Shown: positions 16,525-25,726, counted from the stretch's first letter. The stretch is DNA of 64,000 bases from Lachnospiraceae bacterium (GCA_022781925.1 JALESO010000004.1:1-64000), one strand, 5' to 3'. Numbers and translations: made by a program. Notes: generated from the letters alone by a model not told the origin.

Positions 16525-17922
16525 ATGAAACAGAGTATTTATATAGAATGTTATGAGGGACTGAGTGCCCGGATGCTGACGGAGGCATTGCTGGATCTGA
16601 TGCCAGGGAAAAAGAAAGCGAGAGAGATGGTGGCAGGACTGTTGCAGCTGACCTGTTCAGAGGAAGCCAGACAGGATATGCTTCTTCATATGCAGGAACG
16701 GATCCATGAATTCAATTTATCTGTGGATGCGGAGCGGCTGTTTGCCAGAGCCTATGGCATCTGGCTGAATGCAAAAGCAACCGTGGAGAGTGTGGAACCG
16801 GAAGCACTTGTTTTTTCAAAAAGAGATTTTGAGGGAGTCATTGCAATGATGACGACAGCGATCTGTATGGATCAGCTGCAGATCGGTGAGGTGATCTGTC
16901 CGGTATTATATGAAGGCTTTGGCCATATCATGACATCAGAAGGCACAAAACAGGTGCCGTTGCCGGAGACATTGTATATTCTGATGGATACAGGCATCGC
17001 ATTGCAGCGGATGGAGCGGGACGGAGCCTGGGTTACACCGGAAGCGGCAGCCTTACTGGCAGCGTGCAAGATCGCCAGACATCTGCCAAAACAGTATCAG
17101 ATGATCTGTCAGGGAATCGGAAACGGAGCATCTTCCGAAGGTGAGCCTGCCCGTTTGCGTGTGGTCCTGATCCGCAGAAAACGCGGGGAAGGACGGACGA
17201 AACCGGAAGTCCTGACACCGAAGAGAGAGGAACTGGAATTGCTGACACCGGATGCTGCAAAACCGAAATTCATTGCACTGGAATCTGTTGAAGAAGAAAA
17301 AGAATCAGACAGAACTATGACTGCGAAAGCAGCAGGATCCGGTCAGCTGAATTCTAAAACGACAGAAGCAGCAAAAAAAGAGCTGGAAGATCCAAAGGTA
17401 TATGGTTCAGAAACAGCAGCCCCCGGAATGTATCACAGACCGACTATATCCGGCTGGACTTCTGCGGATGAGATCTGCAAACTGGAATGCAACCTGGATG
17501 ACTGCAGCGGAGAAGTGCTGGGTTACACCATGGAGCGCTTGATGCGGGAAGGTGCACGGGATGTCAGCTATATGCCGATCTATATGAAGAAAAACCGGCC
17601 GGCTTATCTGCTGACGGTGCTCTGTCATCCGGATGACAGAGAGCGGATGGAGCAGATCATCTTTGCGGAGACGACAGCTATTGGGATCCGTCATGCGATC
17701 ATGCAGCGAAGCATTCTGCACCGGGAGATCGGACAGAAGAACAGCTCCTTTGGCAAAGTGGCGGTAAAATATCTGCAGAAAGAGGATGGAGAAGCACTGA
17801 CATTGGAATATGATAGTGTGGCAGCCATCGCGCGGAGCACCGGACTGCCTTTCCGTGACGTATATCACAGTATAGAACTGGAACTTTCTGGAAAGAATAA
17901 AAAAGGAGAAGAGACGACATGA
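16525..17922 (+). CDS. larC: Nickel-pincer cofactor biosynthesis protein LarC
   Basis: A 465-residue LarC/DUF111 protein. LarC inserts nickel into the pincer cofactor of lactate racemase-type enzymes. The N-terminal YIECYEGLSARMLTEALLDL corresponds to the usual DCFSGISGDM-type start with several substitutions. The C-terminal domain carries LECNLDDCSGEVLGYTMERL and PIYMKKNRPAYLLTVLC. A low-complexity linker (about residues 255-300) joins the two halves. In some bacteria the halves are made by programmed frameshifting; here they are one frame. No larA, larB or larE is present in the window. A GAGG site lies 8 bp before the ATG. Confidence 0.85.
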   Translation: MKQSIYIECYEGLSARMLTEALLDLMPGKKKAREMVAGLLQLTCSEEARQDMLLHMQERIHEFNLSVDAERLFARAYGIWLNAKATVESVEPEALVFSKRDFEGVIAMMTTAICMDQLQIGEVICPVLYEGFGHIMTSEGTKQVPLPETLYILMDTGIALQRMERDGAWVTPEAAALLAACKIARHLPKQYQMICQGIGNGASSEGEPARLRVVLIRRKRGEGRTKPEVLTPKREELELLTPDAAKPKFIALESVEEEKESDRTMTAKAAGSGQLNSKTTEAAKKELEDPKVYGSETAAPGMYHRPTISGWTSADEICKLECNLDDCSGEVLGYTMERLMREGARDVSYMPIYMKKNRPAYLLTVLCHPDDRERMEQIIFAETTAIGIRHAIMQRSILHREIGQKNSSFGKVAVKYLQKEDGEALTLEYDSVAAIARSTGLPFRDVYHSIELELSGKNKKGEETT

Positions 17923-18380
17923 TTTATATGGCTGTGATCGTGGCAATCTGTCTGGCGGAACTGCTGATCCGCCGGTATATCAATCGAAACGTGGATGCCG
18001 GAGACGGAAAAAAATGGGGCAGATGTGGTGTCCGCCTGCGGAAATATCACAATTATGGCATGGCGAATGACACCTTAAGAAAACGCCCGATGCTGGTAAA
18101 AGTCATTGGCGTTGTGGTGGTGAGTTTTATTGCCGTGGTATTTTTATTTGTATTGACGTTAAAAGGGGAAAAGGCAGGAAAATGGGGACTTGCCCTGATC
18201 CTTGGCGGCGGATTGGCGAATCTGCTGGAGCGGTTTGTGCATGGATATGTAACCGATTATCTGCAATTTCGTGTGCCGGTGGCCTGCCTGAGAAAACTGA
18301 TCTACAACGTGGCGGATCTGTGTATTTTTGCCGGAACGGCGGTCTTATTTTTCCGGGAGCTGGCAGAAACGGTCAGATGA
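17919..18380 (+). CDS. Signal peptidase II (LspA)-like membrane protein
   Basis: A 153-residue protein with four hydrophobic segments in the LspA pattern. The motif HNYGMAN stands for the usual NxGAAF. GGGLANLLERFVHGYVTDYLQF stands for GGALGNxxDR...GxVxDF, and NVADLCIFAG for NxAD...G. Both catalytic-type aspartates (VTDY and NVAD) are kept, but the family's DR is ER. It overlaps the end of larC by 4 bp (ATGA), so translation is coupled. It may process lipoproteins, or be a divergent paralogue with another role. The main lspA of the organism is probably elsewhere. Confidence 0.75.
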   Translation: MIYMAVIVAICLAELLIRRYINRNVDAGDGKKWGRCGVRLRKYHNYGMANDTLRKRPMLVKVIGVVVVSFIAVVFLFVLTLKGEKAGKWGLALILGGGLANLLERFVHGYVTDYLQFRVPVACLRKLIYNVADLCIFAGTAVLFFRELAETVR

Positions 18381-18879
18381 CCGGTTCCGCAGCGATGCCG
18401 TTCTGACGCAGAAATACCTGAACGAGACGGTCCCATTCCTGTTCCAGTGACTTATCCAGGGAAAACAGCCGGTAGGAAATGCCGGTGGTGCAGGTCAGCA
18501 CTTCATTTTTATAAGTGAAATGCATGTACATGCCGCTGATATCTTTGGAAGTAAAGTCTGTGCCGGAACGGGTGACGGTTTTTTCCTGGTTTTCCGGGGA
18601 AAGTAGAAAGACGAACTTGAAAAACAATGGCTTCTTTTTGCCCTGCATTAATTTCAGGCAGTTTGGCCGCAACATGGAAAACGGAAGGCAGGACAGCTCC
18701 TGCAGATGCAGTGCCTCCAGTTCTTCCGGTTCGTAATAATCCGGATGGAGAGAGCCATCAATGGTATAGGTGGCTGCCTGGGTGATCACTGCTTCCTGAA
18801 GCAGAAAGTGATCGCACATGCCATCCTTTAAAAGTTTATTGATAAAAGTACCGATCTCGGTGATTTTCAATGCAATCAT
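18373..18879 (-). CDS. DUF5721 family protein
   Basis: A 168-residue cytoplasmic protein starting MIALKITEIGTFINKLL, matching the DUF5721 family of Clostridia, which has no known function. The ATG at 18879 was chosen because AGGAG lies 8 bp upstream; an in-frame ATG 16 codons earlier has no such site. It converges on the lspA-like gene, and their ends overlap by 8 bp. No membrane segment or known motif is seen. Confidence 0.75.
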   Translation of the reverse strand: MIALKITEIGTFINKLLKDGMCDHFLLQEAVITQAATYTIDGSLHPDYYEPEELEALHLQELSCLPFSMLRPNCLKLMQGKKKPLFFKFVFLLSPENQEKTVTRSGTDFTSKDISGMYMHFTYKNEVLTCTTGISYRLFSLDKSLEQEWDRLVQVFLRQNGIAAEPVI

Positions 18880-19033
18880 GTGGGATCTCCTGTTCACAAA
18901 AATGTATGATTGTGGTATGATAACCATTTAAGATCTATTATAAAAGTGAACAGAAAAAAAAGCAATGAAAAGATGGTGTGGGCTCAGAGCGTAAGTGCCT
19001 GTACTGTCTGATAGAAAGAACGGGGATAACTGA

Positions 19034-20212
19034 GTGAATAAGAGAAAAAAGAGTGGTTACAGGTGGATAAGCGTCCTGCTGATCGTCGGTTGTATGGTGC
19101 TGATGCTGGGAGGCTGTGGCGGTAAAAAGGCAGACATGGCCAGTGTGGCAGACCGGATGGAAAAGTTTGTGACGGGAGACAATCCGCTGCAGGTAAAGAC
19201 GGTTTCAAAGGATAAGTATGCGTACAGTACGCTGGATGATGCGACAAAGCTGGTTTATGATGAGATACTGTATGCCATCGTGCATCGTAAGGACGAGGTT
19301 CAGATTGCCACCACTGACATAGAACAGATGGAACTTGCCTATCTGGCGGTGCGGTATGATTACTGTAATCTGTTCTGGCTGAAACAGTTTTCCTATGTGA
19401 CATACAGCAGGGATGATGAGATCACGGCCATTGAGATCACACCGGAATACAGTATGACTGCGGAAGAGCAGAAGAAGACGCAGAAGGCCATTGATAAAGA
19501 AGCAGACCGCATGCTGGCGGATGCACCAAAGGATGGCAGTGATTATGAAAAAGCACTGTATGTATTTGAAAAACTGATCGAGGAAGTGGATTACGTGGAA
19601 GATTCCGCGGATAATCAGAATATCATCAGTGTATTCCTGAATCATGAGACCATCTGCCAGGGATATGCCTATGCGACACAGTATCTGCTGGAAAAACTGG
19701 GAATTCCATGTACAACAGTCATCGGAAATGTCAGTGACGGGCCGCATGCATGGAATCTGGTGCAGCTGGACGGGGAGTATTATTACATTGATACCACCTG
19801 GGGCAATTCCCAGTATCTGTCCCGTCAGTCAGAGCAGACGGAATCGGTGCTTTCCAAATATGTGGACTATAATTATTTTGGCACCACGACAGCGGATATC
19901 ATGCAGTCCCATACACCGGACAGCAGGATCCCTCTGCCGGAGTGCACGGCGACACAGGATAATTATTATGTGCATGAGGGACGCTACATCACGGAGTGGA
20001 ATCCGGACACCATCGGTACTGTGTTTGGCAATGCGTATAACAACAGAGAAGAGATGGTGCAGGTGAAATTTGCCAGTGTGGATCTGTACGAGCAGGCGAT
20101 GCAGTATTTTGTGGAGGAATACGGAATTGCAAAATACTGTCCGGGACTCGGCAGCTTTCATTATATGGCGGACGTTGAGGGCTGTGTCATTTTCATCGTA
20201 TATGATTATTAG
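19034..20212 (+). CDS. Transglutaminase-like domain lipoprotein
   Basis: A 392-residue secreted lipoprotein. It has a basic N-terminus, a hydrophobic core and the lipobox LGGC around residue 27. The transglutaminase-like core shows the Cys-His-Asp triad: C in TICQGYAYATQYLLEKLG, H in DGPHAWNLV and D in YYIDTTWG. Such domains act as cysteine peptidases or cross-linking enzymes at the cell surface. The start is GTG, with GGGG 9 bp upstream; no better ATG exists before the signal sequence. A sulfotransferase gene follows 88 bp later. Confidence 0.85.
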   Translation: MNKRKKSGYRWISVLLIVGCMVLMLGGCGGKKADMASVADRMEKFVTGDNPLQVKTVSKDKYAYSTLDDATKLVYDEILYAIVHRKDEVQIATTDIEQMELAYLAVRYDYCNLFWLKQFSYVTYSRDDEITAIEITPEYSMTAEEQKKTQKAIDKEADRMLADAPKDGSDYEKALYVFEKLIEEVDYVEDSADNQNIISVFLNHETICQGYAYATQYLLEKLGIPCTTVIGNVSDGPHAWNLVQLDGEYYYIDTTWGNSQYLSRQSEQTESVLSKYVDYNYFGTTTADIMQSHTPDSRIPLPECTATQDNYYVHEGRYITEWNPDTIGTVFGNAYNNREEMVQVKFASVDLYEQAMQYFVEEYGIAKYCPGLGSFHYMADVEGCVIFIVYDY

Positions 20213-20300
20213 AAAAATCTCCTGCACAGGAATTCATGAGAAAAATAATAGGCGCAGGTCGATACGATATTACAGTAAAAAGAAGGAAGTGTAAGATACC

Positions 20301-21410
20301 ATGGGAAAAAAGATTAATCTGTCACACAATCTGATGGGTTGTCGGCTGGACAACTGGATCCGGTTAAAACGCAGCAATCCGATTACAGAGGAAAACAAAG
20401 GACAGGTGCGGTTGATCACGGCGGTTTCTACGGCACTGGCGATTCCGGCATTCCTGGAATGGCTGGTCTTTTATGTGCCGATCAAACGGACAAAGATAAA
20501 AAAAGATCCGGTGTACATCGTTGGTTACTGGCGTTCCGGAACGACATTTTTGCAGAATCTGCTGACCAGGGATCCGCAGTTTGGATGGTTTGATCCAGTG
20601 CGTACCGTGACCTTCAGCAACTGTATTTTCATGAAAGGAATCCTTGCAAAAGCTCAGAAGAAGCTGCTGCAGGGAGCACGTCCGATGGACAATCTGGAGT
20701 ACACCCTGGATCTTCCGATGGAGGAAGTTTTTGCACAGGCCACGATCTCTACCCAGGCCATCAGCCATATGCTGGTATTTCCGGATGGCGGCAAGGGTGT
20801 CAAATACATTGAGACGGCATTTATTGATGAGCAGGATGAAAAACGGCAGCAGGAATGGCGCAAAGCCTATGACTATATTCTGAAAAAAGTCACCTATCTG
20901 TACGGCGGCAGACAGCTGCTGCTGAAAAGTCCGGAGAATACCTGCCGCATCGGCGCATTGAAAAAATGTTATCCGGGTGCAAAATTTATCAACATTTACC
21001 GGAATCCGTATACGGTGGTCATGTCCACCATCAATATGTTTACCAAGGAAATGGGGCTGTTCTGCCTGAATGAACCGGCGCCTTACGAGGTCATTGAGGA
21101 TGTGACCATTGATCTGTTTGAGCGGATTTACAAAAAAGCCTTTCGGGAACTGGAGGAAATGCCGCCGGAGGATCATATCGACATCAAATACGAGGACTTC
21201 TGCAAGGATCCGGAAGGGTATGTAAAGCAGATCTATGAGCACCTCGGCATTGACGGATTCGAGGAGGCAAAACCTTACTTTGACGCATATCTGGAGAGTC
21301 AGAAGAATTACAAAAAGAACAAATTCGAACTGACACCGAGACTGCGGGATAAGATCAATGCAAAGCTTGGATTTTATTTTGAACATTACGGCTATGAGAT
21401 GCAGAAGTAG
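20301..21410 (+). CDS. PAPS-dependent sulfotransferase family protein
   Basis: A 369-residue protein of the Sulfotransfer_3-like group. The 5'-phosphosulfate loop is GYWRSGTTFLQNLL (starting at residue 75). The 3'-phosphate region is NIYRNPYTVVMSTINMF around residue 230. The conserved LLKSPENTCRIGALKKCYPGAKF stretch lies between them. A hydrophobic patch near residues 40-55 may be peripheral or membrane-associated. These enzymes move sulfate from PAPS to hydroxyl or amine groups of sugars, lipids or proteins. Such genes are uncommon in gut Firmicutes. No PAPS synthesis genes are in the window, and the acceptor is unknown. Confidence 0.85.
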   Translation: MGKKINLSHNLMGCRLDNWIRLKRSNPITEENKGQVRLITAVSTALAIPAFLEWLVFYVPIKRTKIKKDPVYIVGYWRSGTTFLQNLLTRDPQFGWFDPVRTVTFSNCIFMKGILAKAQKKLLQGARPMDNLEYTLDLPMEEVFAQATISTQAISHMLVFPDGGKGVKYIETAFIDEQDEKRQQEWRKAYDYILKKVTYLYGGRQLLLKSPENTCRIGALKKCYPGAKFINIYRNPYTVVMSTINMFTKEMGLFCLNEPAPYEVIEDVTIDLFERIYKKAFRELEEMPPEDHIDIKYEDFCKDPEGYVKQIYEHLGIDGFEEAKPYFDAYLESQKNYKKNKFELTPRLRDKINAKLGFYFEHYGYEMQK

Positions 21411-21549
21411 TGATGGGTGAACTGTAATAAAATAATAGGATAAAAACAGGTGCAAAATGATGGCATCTGGTGTATACTTCTATATATGATTTTAGGATCT
21501 AAAGATGTCTTACGGATGATTCCGTATGTATAGAAAGGAGAATTTCATT

Positions 21550-21879
21550 ATGGAAAAAATCAGTGACAGCATGAAAAAAATCTTATTGGCAGGTATTGGC
21601 GCAGCAGCTACAACTGCAGAAAAATCCAAAGAAATTCTGGATGATCTGGTAAAAAAAGGTGAACTGACCGTTGAGCAGGGAAAAGTGCTCAATGAGGAGT
21701 TAAAACATAATGTAAAACAGACATTCAAAAAAGACGCAGAGCAGGATCCTGCTGATGTATTAAAAGGAATGTCTCCGGAACAGATCGCAGCTTTAAAAGA
21801 AGCGATCGCTCAGAAGGAAGCTGAGGATGTAGCACAGAAAGAAGAAGAGGCTGCAGGGGAAGCGCAGAACAAAGAGTAG
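21550..21879 (+). CDS. Phasin-like small helical protein
   Basis: A 109-residue protein, helical and highly charged, starting MEKISDSMKKILLAGIGAAATTAEKSKEILDDLVKKGELTVEQGK in successive segments. This pattern is typical of short phasin-family proteins. The ATG at 21550 has AAAGGAG 8 bp upstream; an earlier in-frame codon at 21526 has none. The tail is rich in Glu, Lys and Ala and likely forms a coiled coil. It precedes a UbiB/ABC1 kinase gene, a pairing often seen in Firmicutes. It may bind that kinase or a membrane surface. PHA granules are not expected here. Confidence 0.7.
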   Translation: MEKISDSMKKILLAGIGAAATTAEKSKEILDDLVKKGELTVEQGKVLNEELKHNVKQTFKKDAEQDPADVLKGMSPEQIAALKEAIAQKEAEDVAQKEEEAAGEAQNKE

Positions 21880-21933
21880 GGACTGTTTTACAGTGAAACA
21901 TGTTTTGCATGAATGGAATAAGTATTGGAATTT

Positions 21934-23520
21934 ATGAGTGATAAAGAATCAAACGGAACCCGTTTACGGGAAATCATTTCAGTCATACACAAACATCAAA
22001 TAGCCAGGGGGGTAACGCCGGAAAAGCTGCGCCTTATCCTGGAGGATCTTGGCCCAACTTATATTAAGCTGGGCCAGATTATGTCCATGAGATCTGATAT
22101 TTTTCCGAAAAAGATCTGTGACGAATTTATGCGTCTGCGGTCGGAAGTAACTCCGATGCCTTTTTCGGAAGTCCGGGAAGTCATCGAACATGCCTACGGC
22201 ATGGAACTGGAGGAAGTGTTCGCAGAATTTCAGGAGACACCCATCGGTTCTGCCTCTATTGCACAGGTGCATAAGGCAAAGCTGAAAAGCGGTGAGACTG
22301 TGGTAGTGAAAGTACAGCGCCAGGGCATTTACGAGACGATGTCCCGTGATATCGCTTTCCTGCATCGCGCGGTAAAATTAATGCCGCCCATCAATATGGC
22401 AGGGTTAGTTGACATGAACCAGGTGCTGGACGAGATGTGGGTAGTGGCGCAGGAGGAGATGAACTTTCTGGCGGAAGCTGCCAATATGGAAGAGTTTGCA
22501 CGACTGAACAAAGATGTGGCGTTTGTCACAAGCCCGATGCTGTATCGGGAATATACCACCACGCAGGTGCTGGTGATGGAGTACATCGACGGTATCGGTG
22601 TGGATGAAAAGGAAAAACTGCTGGAAGCAGGGTACAATCTGGACGAGATCGGTTCCAAGATGGCGGACAACTATGTAAAACAGATCATGGAAGACGGATT
22701 TTTCCATGCGGATCCGCATCCGGGCAACATGCGTATCCGGGACGGCAAAATTGTCTGGATCGACATGGGGATGATGGGACGGTTTTCTCAGCGGGATCAG
22801 GCATTGCTGGGGAAAGTCATCAAAGGAGTGGCAACCCATGATGTGAGTCTGATCGTGGACGCGGTGCTTTCCCTGGGAGATTTTCATGATAAACCGGATC
22901 AGAAGCTGTTGTATTCGGATATCGGTGACTGGCTGACAAAGTACGGCAATGCGAATTTCGGCGGTCTGAATATGGGAACGCTGATGCAGGATCTCATGGA
23001 TATCATGAAGGAAAACAGAGTGTCCATGCCACACAGTCTGACCATGCTGGTGCGTGGACTGACCACCATCGAAGGAGTCATCGCACAGATCGCACCGGAT
23101 ATCAATGTGGTTCAGGTGGCGACCGCGCGGATGTCAGGAAACAGATTTTCTGCTTCTAATATGAAAGAGGAACTGCACATCGGTGCAAAAGAAGTGTGGC
23201 AGGCATTGCAGAAGGGGATCAAGATCCCTTCCTATATCTCCGATCTGCTGCGCAGCTACATGCAGGGACAGACCAGTATCAACCTGGATCTGCATGCCAC
23301 GGATGACCTGACGCTGATGCTGAATGCACTGGTGCGCCGTCTGGTCATGGGATTTCTGATCATGGCATTGCTGATCAGTTCCAGCATTATCTGCACCACG
23401 AATATGAACCCGAAATTACTGGGGATTCCGGCACTGGGAGCGATCGGTTATTTCCTTGCCATTATTTTTACCGCCCTGGTGTTCATCAGTCATATTCGGT
23501 CAAAAAAGAAAAAAAGATAG
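21934..23520 (+). CDS. ABC1/UbiB/AarF family atypical kinase
   Basis: A protein of about 528 residues in the ABC1 atypical kinase family. Signatures are the KxGQ-type segment YIKLGQIMSMRSDIFP, the A-rich loop IGSASIAQVHKAKL, the lysine in VVVKVQR, the metal-binding HADPHPGNMRI and a DMGMMGRF segment. Two hydrophobic helices close the C-terminus. Known members support quinone or lipid biosynthesis; their direct substrates are small molecules or lipids. The start is uncertain: TTG at 21925 or ATG at 21934, neither with a good ribosome binding site, so coupling to the phasin-like gene is plausible. Confidence 0.9.
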   Translation: MSDKESNGTRLREIISVIHKHQIARGVTPEKLRLILEDLGPTYIKLGQIMSMRSDIFPKKICDEFMRLRSEVTPMPFSEVREVIEHAYGMELEEVFAEFQETPIGSASIAQVHKAKLKSGETVVVKVQRQGIYETMSRDIAFLHRAVKLMPPINMAGLVDMNQVLDEMWVVAQEEMNFLAEAANMEEFARLNKDVAFVTSPMLYREYTTTQVLVMEYIDGIGVDEKEKLLEAGYNLDEIGSKMADNYVKQIMEDGFFHADPHPGNMRIRDGKIVWIDMGMMGRFSQRDQALLGKVIKGVATHDVSLIVDAVLSLGDFHDKPDQKLLYSDIGDWLTKYGNANFGGLNMGTLMQDLMDIMKENRVSMPHSLTMLVRGLTTIEGVIAQIAPDINVVQVATARMSGNRFSASNMKEELHIGAKEVWQALQKGIKIPSYISDLLRSYMQGQTSINLDLHATDDLTLMLNALVRRLVMGFLIMALLISSSIICTTNMNPKLLGIPALGAIGYFLAIIFTALVFISHIRSKKKKR

Positions 23521-23542
23521 AGAGAAAAGAGATTCATAAGTT

Positions 23543-24157
23543 ATGGCAACAAAAGCAAACAAGCCGGCAAAATCAAATATTGCTAAAATGGCGATCGTGG
23601 GTGTACTGTCCGCGATCGCATATATTCTGATGTTTATGGAATTCAGTGTTCCGCTGATGCCGGTATTTATCAAAATGGATCTGTCGGATTTTCCGGCACT
23701 GATCGGAAGTCTGGCAGTTGGCCCGGTGGGAGGTATTATCATTGCACTGATCAAGAATCTGCTGCATCTGACTGTTACATCCACCGGTGGTGTGGGGGAA
23801 CTGTCGAATTTTATCCTGAATGCAGTATTTATCCTGCCGGCAGGATTATTATATAAGAAAAAGAAATCAAAAAAGAGTGCCTGCGGCGGCGCGGTTCTGG
23901 GAGCTGTCCTGATGGCCGTGGTCAGTGTGGCCTCCAATTATTTCGTGGTATATCCGGTGTATTACAACTTCATGCCGGCAGACACGATCCTGGCAGCTTA
24001 TCAGGCAATCTTCCCGGGGGTAAAGAGCATCCTGCAGAGTCTTGTCATTTTCAATATGCCGTTTACCTTTATAAAGGCAATGATCAGTGTGGTCATTACG
24101 TTCCTGGTATACAATCACCTGGTACCGATCCTGACCATGAACAAACGAAGCGAGTAA
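23543..24157 (+). CDS. ECF transporter S component, riboflavin type (RibU-like)
   Basis: A 204-residue membrane protein with about six helices and a short basic N-terminus. DLSDFPALIGSLAVGPVGGI and the following helix are typical of riboflavin S components (RibU) of energy-coupling factor transporters. The energising EcfA/A'/T genes are not in the window, as usual for group II ECF systems. It starts 22 bp after the UbiB-like gene, so it is probably in the same transcript. No FMN riboswitch was found ahead of it. Confidence 0.82.
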   Translation: MATKANKPAKSNIAKMAIVGVLSAIAYILMFMEFSVPLMPVFIKMDLSDFPALIGSLAVGPVGGIIIALIKNLLHLTVTSTGGVGELSNFILNAVFILPAGLLYKKKKSKKSACGGAVLGAVLMAVVSVASNYFVVYPVYYNFMPADTILAAYQAIFPGVKSILQSLVIFNMPFTFIKAMISVVITFLVYNHLVPILTMNKRSE

Positions 24158-24198
24158 AAAAGTGCAGCTTGTCTGAAAAGGCAGGCTGTACTTTTTTA
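24156..24198 (+). terminator. Terminator after the RibU-like gene
   Basis: AAAAAGTGCAGC and GGCTGTACTTTTTT pair, with G-U wobbles, into a stem with flanking A and T runs. It ends the phasin-ubiB-ribU unit just before the promoter of metY. Confidence 0.65.
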
Positions 24199-24203
24199 TG
24201 GGG

Positions 24204-24231
24204 TTGACATAAGATGGTATCCATATATAAA
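24204..24231 (+). promoter_or_regulatory. Promoter of metY
   Basis: TTGACA (24204-24209) and TATAAA (24226-24231) with a 16-bp spacer. The leader to metY is only about 60 nt, too short for a SAM riboswitch or T-box, and none was seen. Confidence 0.65.
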
Positions 24232-24295
24232 ATGTAGTTATGAAAACGTTTTCTGTTATCATAAAGGGCAGAGAACCAGAAAAGGAGAAGAAAAA

Positions 24296-25579
24296 ATGAG
24301 TGAATACAGATTAGACACGAAATGTGTACAGGGGGGCTACCGTCCGGGAAACGGTGAGCCGCGCCAGATTCCAATCGTTCAGTCCACAACCTTCCGGTAT
24401 GAGACCAGCGAGGCGATGGGCAGATTATTTGATCTGGAGGATTCCGGATATTTCTACACCCGTCTGCAGAATCCGACGAACGACATGGTGGCGGCAAAGA
24501 TCGCAGAGATGGAAGGGGGAACCGCGGCAATGCTGACCTCATCCGGACAGGCAGCGAACTTTTTTGCCTTATTCAACGTGTGCGAGTGTGGCAGCCACAT
24601 CGTGGCATCTTCTGCCATCTACGGCGGAACCTTCAATCTGATCGAAGTGACCATGCGGAAAATGGGAATCACAGCGACATTTGTAGCACCGGACTGCACG
24701 GAAGAAGAACTGAATGCAGCATTCCAGGAAAATACGAGAGCTGTATTTGGAGAGACTATCGCAAATCCGGCACTGACGGTTCTGGATATTGAAAAATTTG
24801 CAAAAGCAGCGCATGCACATGGCGTACCGCTGATCGTGGACAATACATTCCCGACACCGGTAAACTGCCGTCCTTTTGAGTGGGGCGCAGATATCGTGAC
24901 CCATTCCACCACAAAATATATGGACGGACACGGTGCGGCAGTGGGCGGAGCCATCGTAGATTCCGGCAATTTTGACTGGATGGCTCATGCAGACAAGTTC
25001 CCGGGACTTTGTACACCGGATGATTCCTATCATGGAATTACCTATGCGGAGAAATTCGGACAGGGCGGTGCATTTATCACAAAATGTACGGCACAGCTCA
25101 TGCGTGACCTCGGAAGCATCCAGTCTCCACAGCACGCATTTTATCTGAATCTCGGACTGGAGTCCCTGCATGTGCGTATGCCGCGTCATGTGGAAAACGG
25201 ACAGGCTGTGGCAGAGTTTCTGGCAAATCATCCGAAGGTAGTGAGCGTGACATACAGTGGACTTCCGGGAGACAAATATTACGAACTGGCACAGAAATAT
25301 CTGCCAAAGGGTGGCTGCGGTGTCGTATCCTTCGAACTGGAAGGCGGTCGTGCAGCAGCGGAAACGTTCATGAAACATCTGAAACTGGCAGCCATCGAGA
25401 CCCATGTGGCAGATGCGAGAACCTGCTGCCTGAATCCGGCGACATCCACACACCGTCAGATGACAGATGAACAGCTGGAAGCAGCCGGAATCCCGGCAGG
25501 ACTGATTCGGATCTCCTGTGGACTGGAAGACAAGGAGGATCTCATCGCGGATCTGGCACAGGCACTGGATGCCATTTAA
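24296..25579 (+). CDS. metY: O-acetylhomoserine sulfhydrylase / aminocarboxypropyltransferase
   Basis: A 427-residue PLP enzyme of the Cys/Met metabolism family. It makes homocysteine from O-acetylhomoserine and sulfide. The PLP lysine is K207 in THSTTKYMDGHG. ETIANPALTVLDIE and IVDNTFPTP are family motifs, and the 427-residue length is typical of MetY rather than the shorter MetB/MetC. AAAGGAG lies 8 bp before the ATG. It stands alone between two terminators. Confidence 0.92.
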   Translation: MSEYRLDTKCVQGGYRPGNGEPRQIPIVQSTTFRYETSEAMGRLFDLEDSGYFYTRLQNPTNDMVAAKIAEMEGGTAAMLTSSGQAANFFALFNVCECGSHIVASSAIYGGTFNLIEVTMRKMGITATFVAPDCTEEELNAAFQENTRAVFGETIANPALTVLDIEKFAKAAHAHGVPLIVDNTFPTPVNCRPFEWGADIVTHSTTKYMDGHGAAVGGAIVDSGNFDWMAHADKFPGLCTPDDSYHGITYAEKFGQGGAFITKCTAQLMRDLGSIQSPQHAFYLNLGLESLHVRMPRHVENGQAVAEFLANHPKVVSVTYSGLPGDKYYELAQKYLPKGGCGVVSFELEGGRAAAETFMKHLKLAAIETHVADARTCCLNPATSTHRQMTDEQLEAAGIPAGLIRISCGLEDKEDLIADLAQALDAI

Positions 25580-25726
25580 GTCGAAATTTTGAATGGGTTT
25601 AAAATTATATAAAACTATATAATGGAACTGAATGAAATAACCGGACACAGACACGAATGGTTTTCTATCTGCGCTGCGCCGCCTATTTCCGTCCCCTCCC
25701 GCGAACTCGGTTGCAAAAGCAACAAC

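Noticed and set aside
18879..18927. Longer N-terminus for the DUF5721 gene
   Set aside because: The upstream ATG has no ribosome binding site, while the inner ATG has AGGAG at ideal spacing and starts the conserved sequence.
20364..21455. 363-codon antisense frame over the sulfotransferase gene
   Set aside because: The encoded peptide has no family features and mirrors the codon structure of the plus-strand gene, whose motifs are clear.
24232..24295. SAM riboswitch or T-box before metY
   Set aside because: The leader from the likely promoter is about 60 nt and lacks the motifs of either element.
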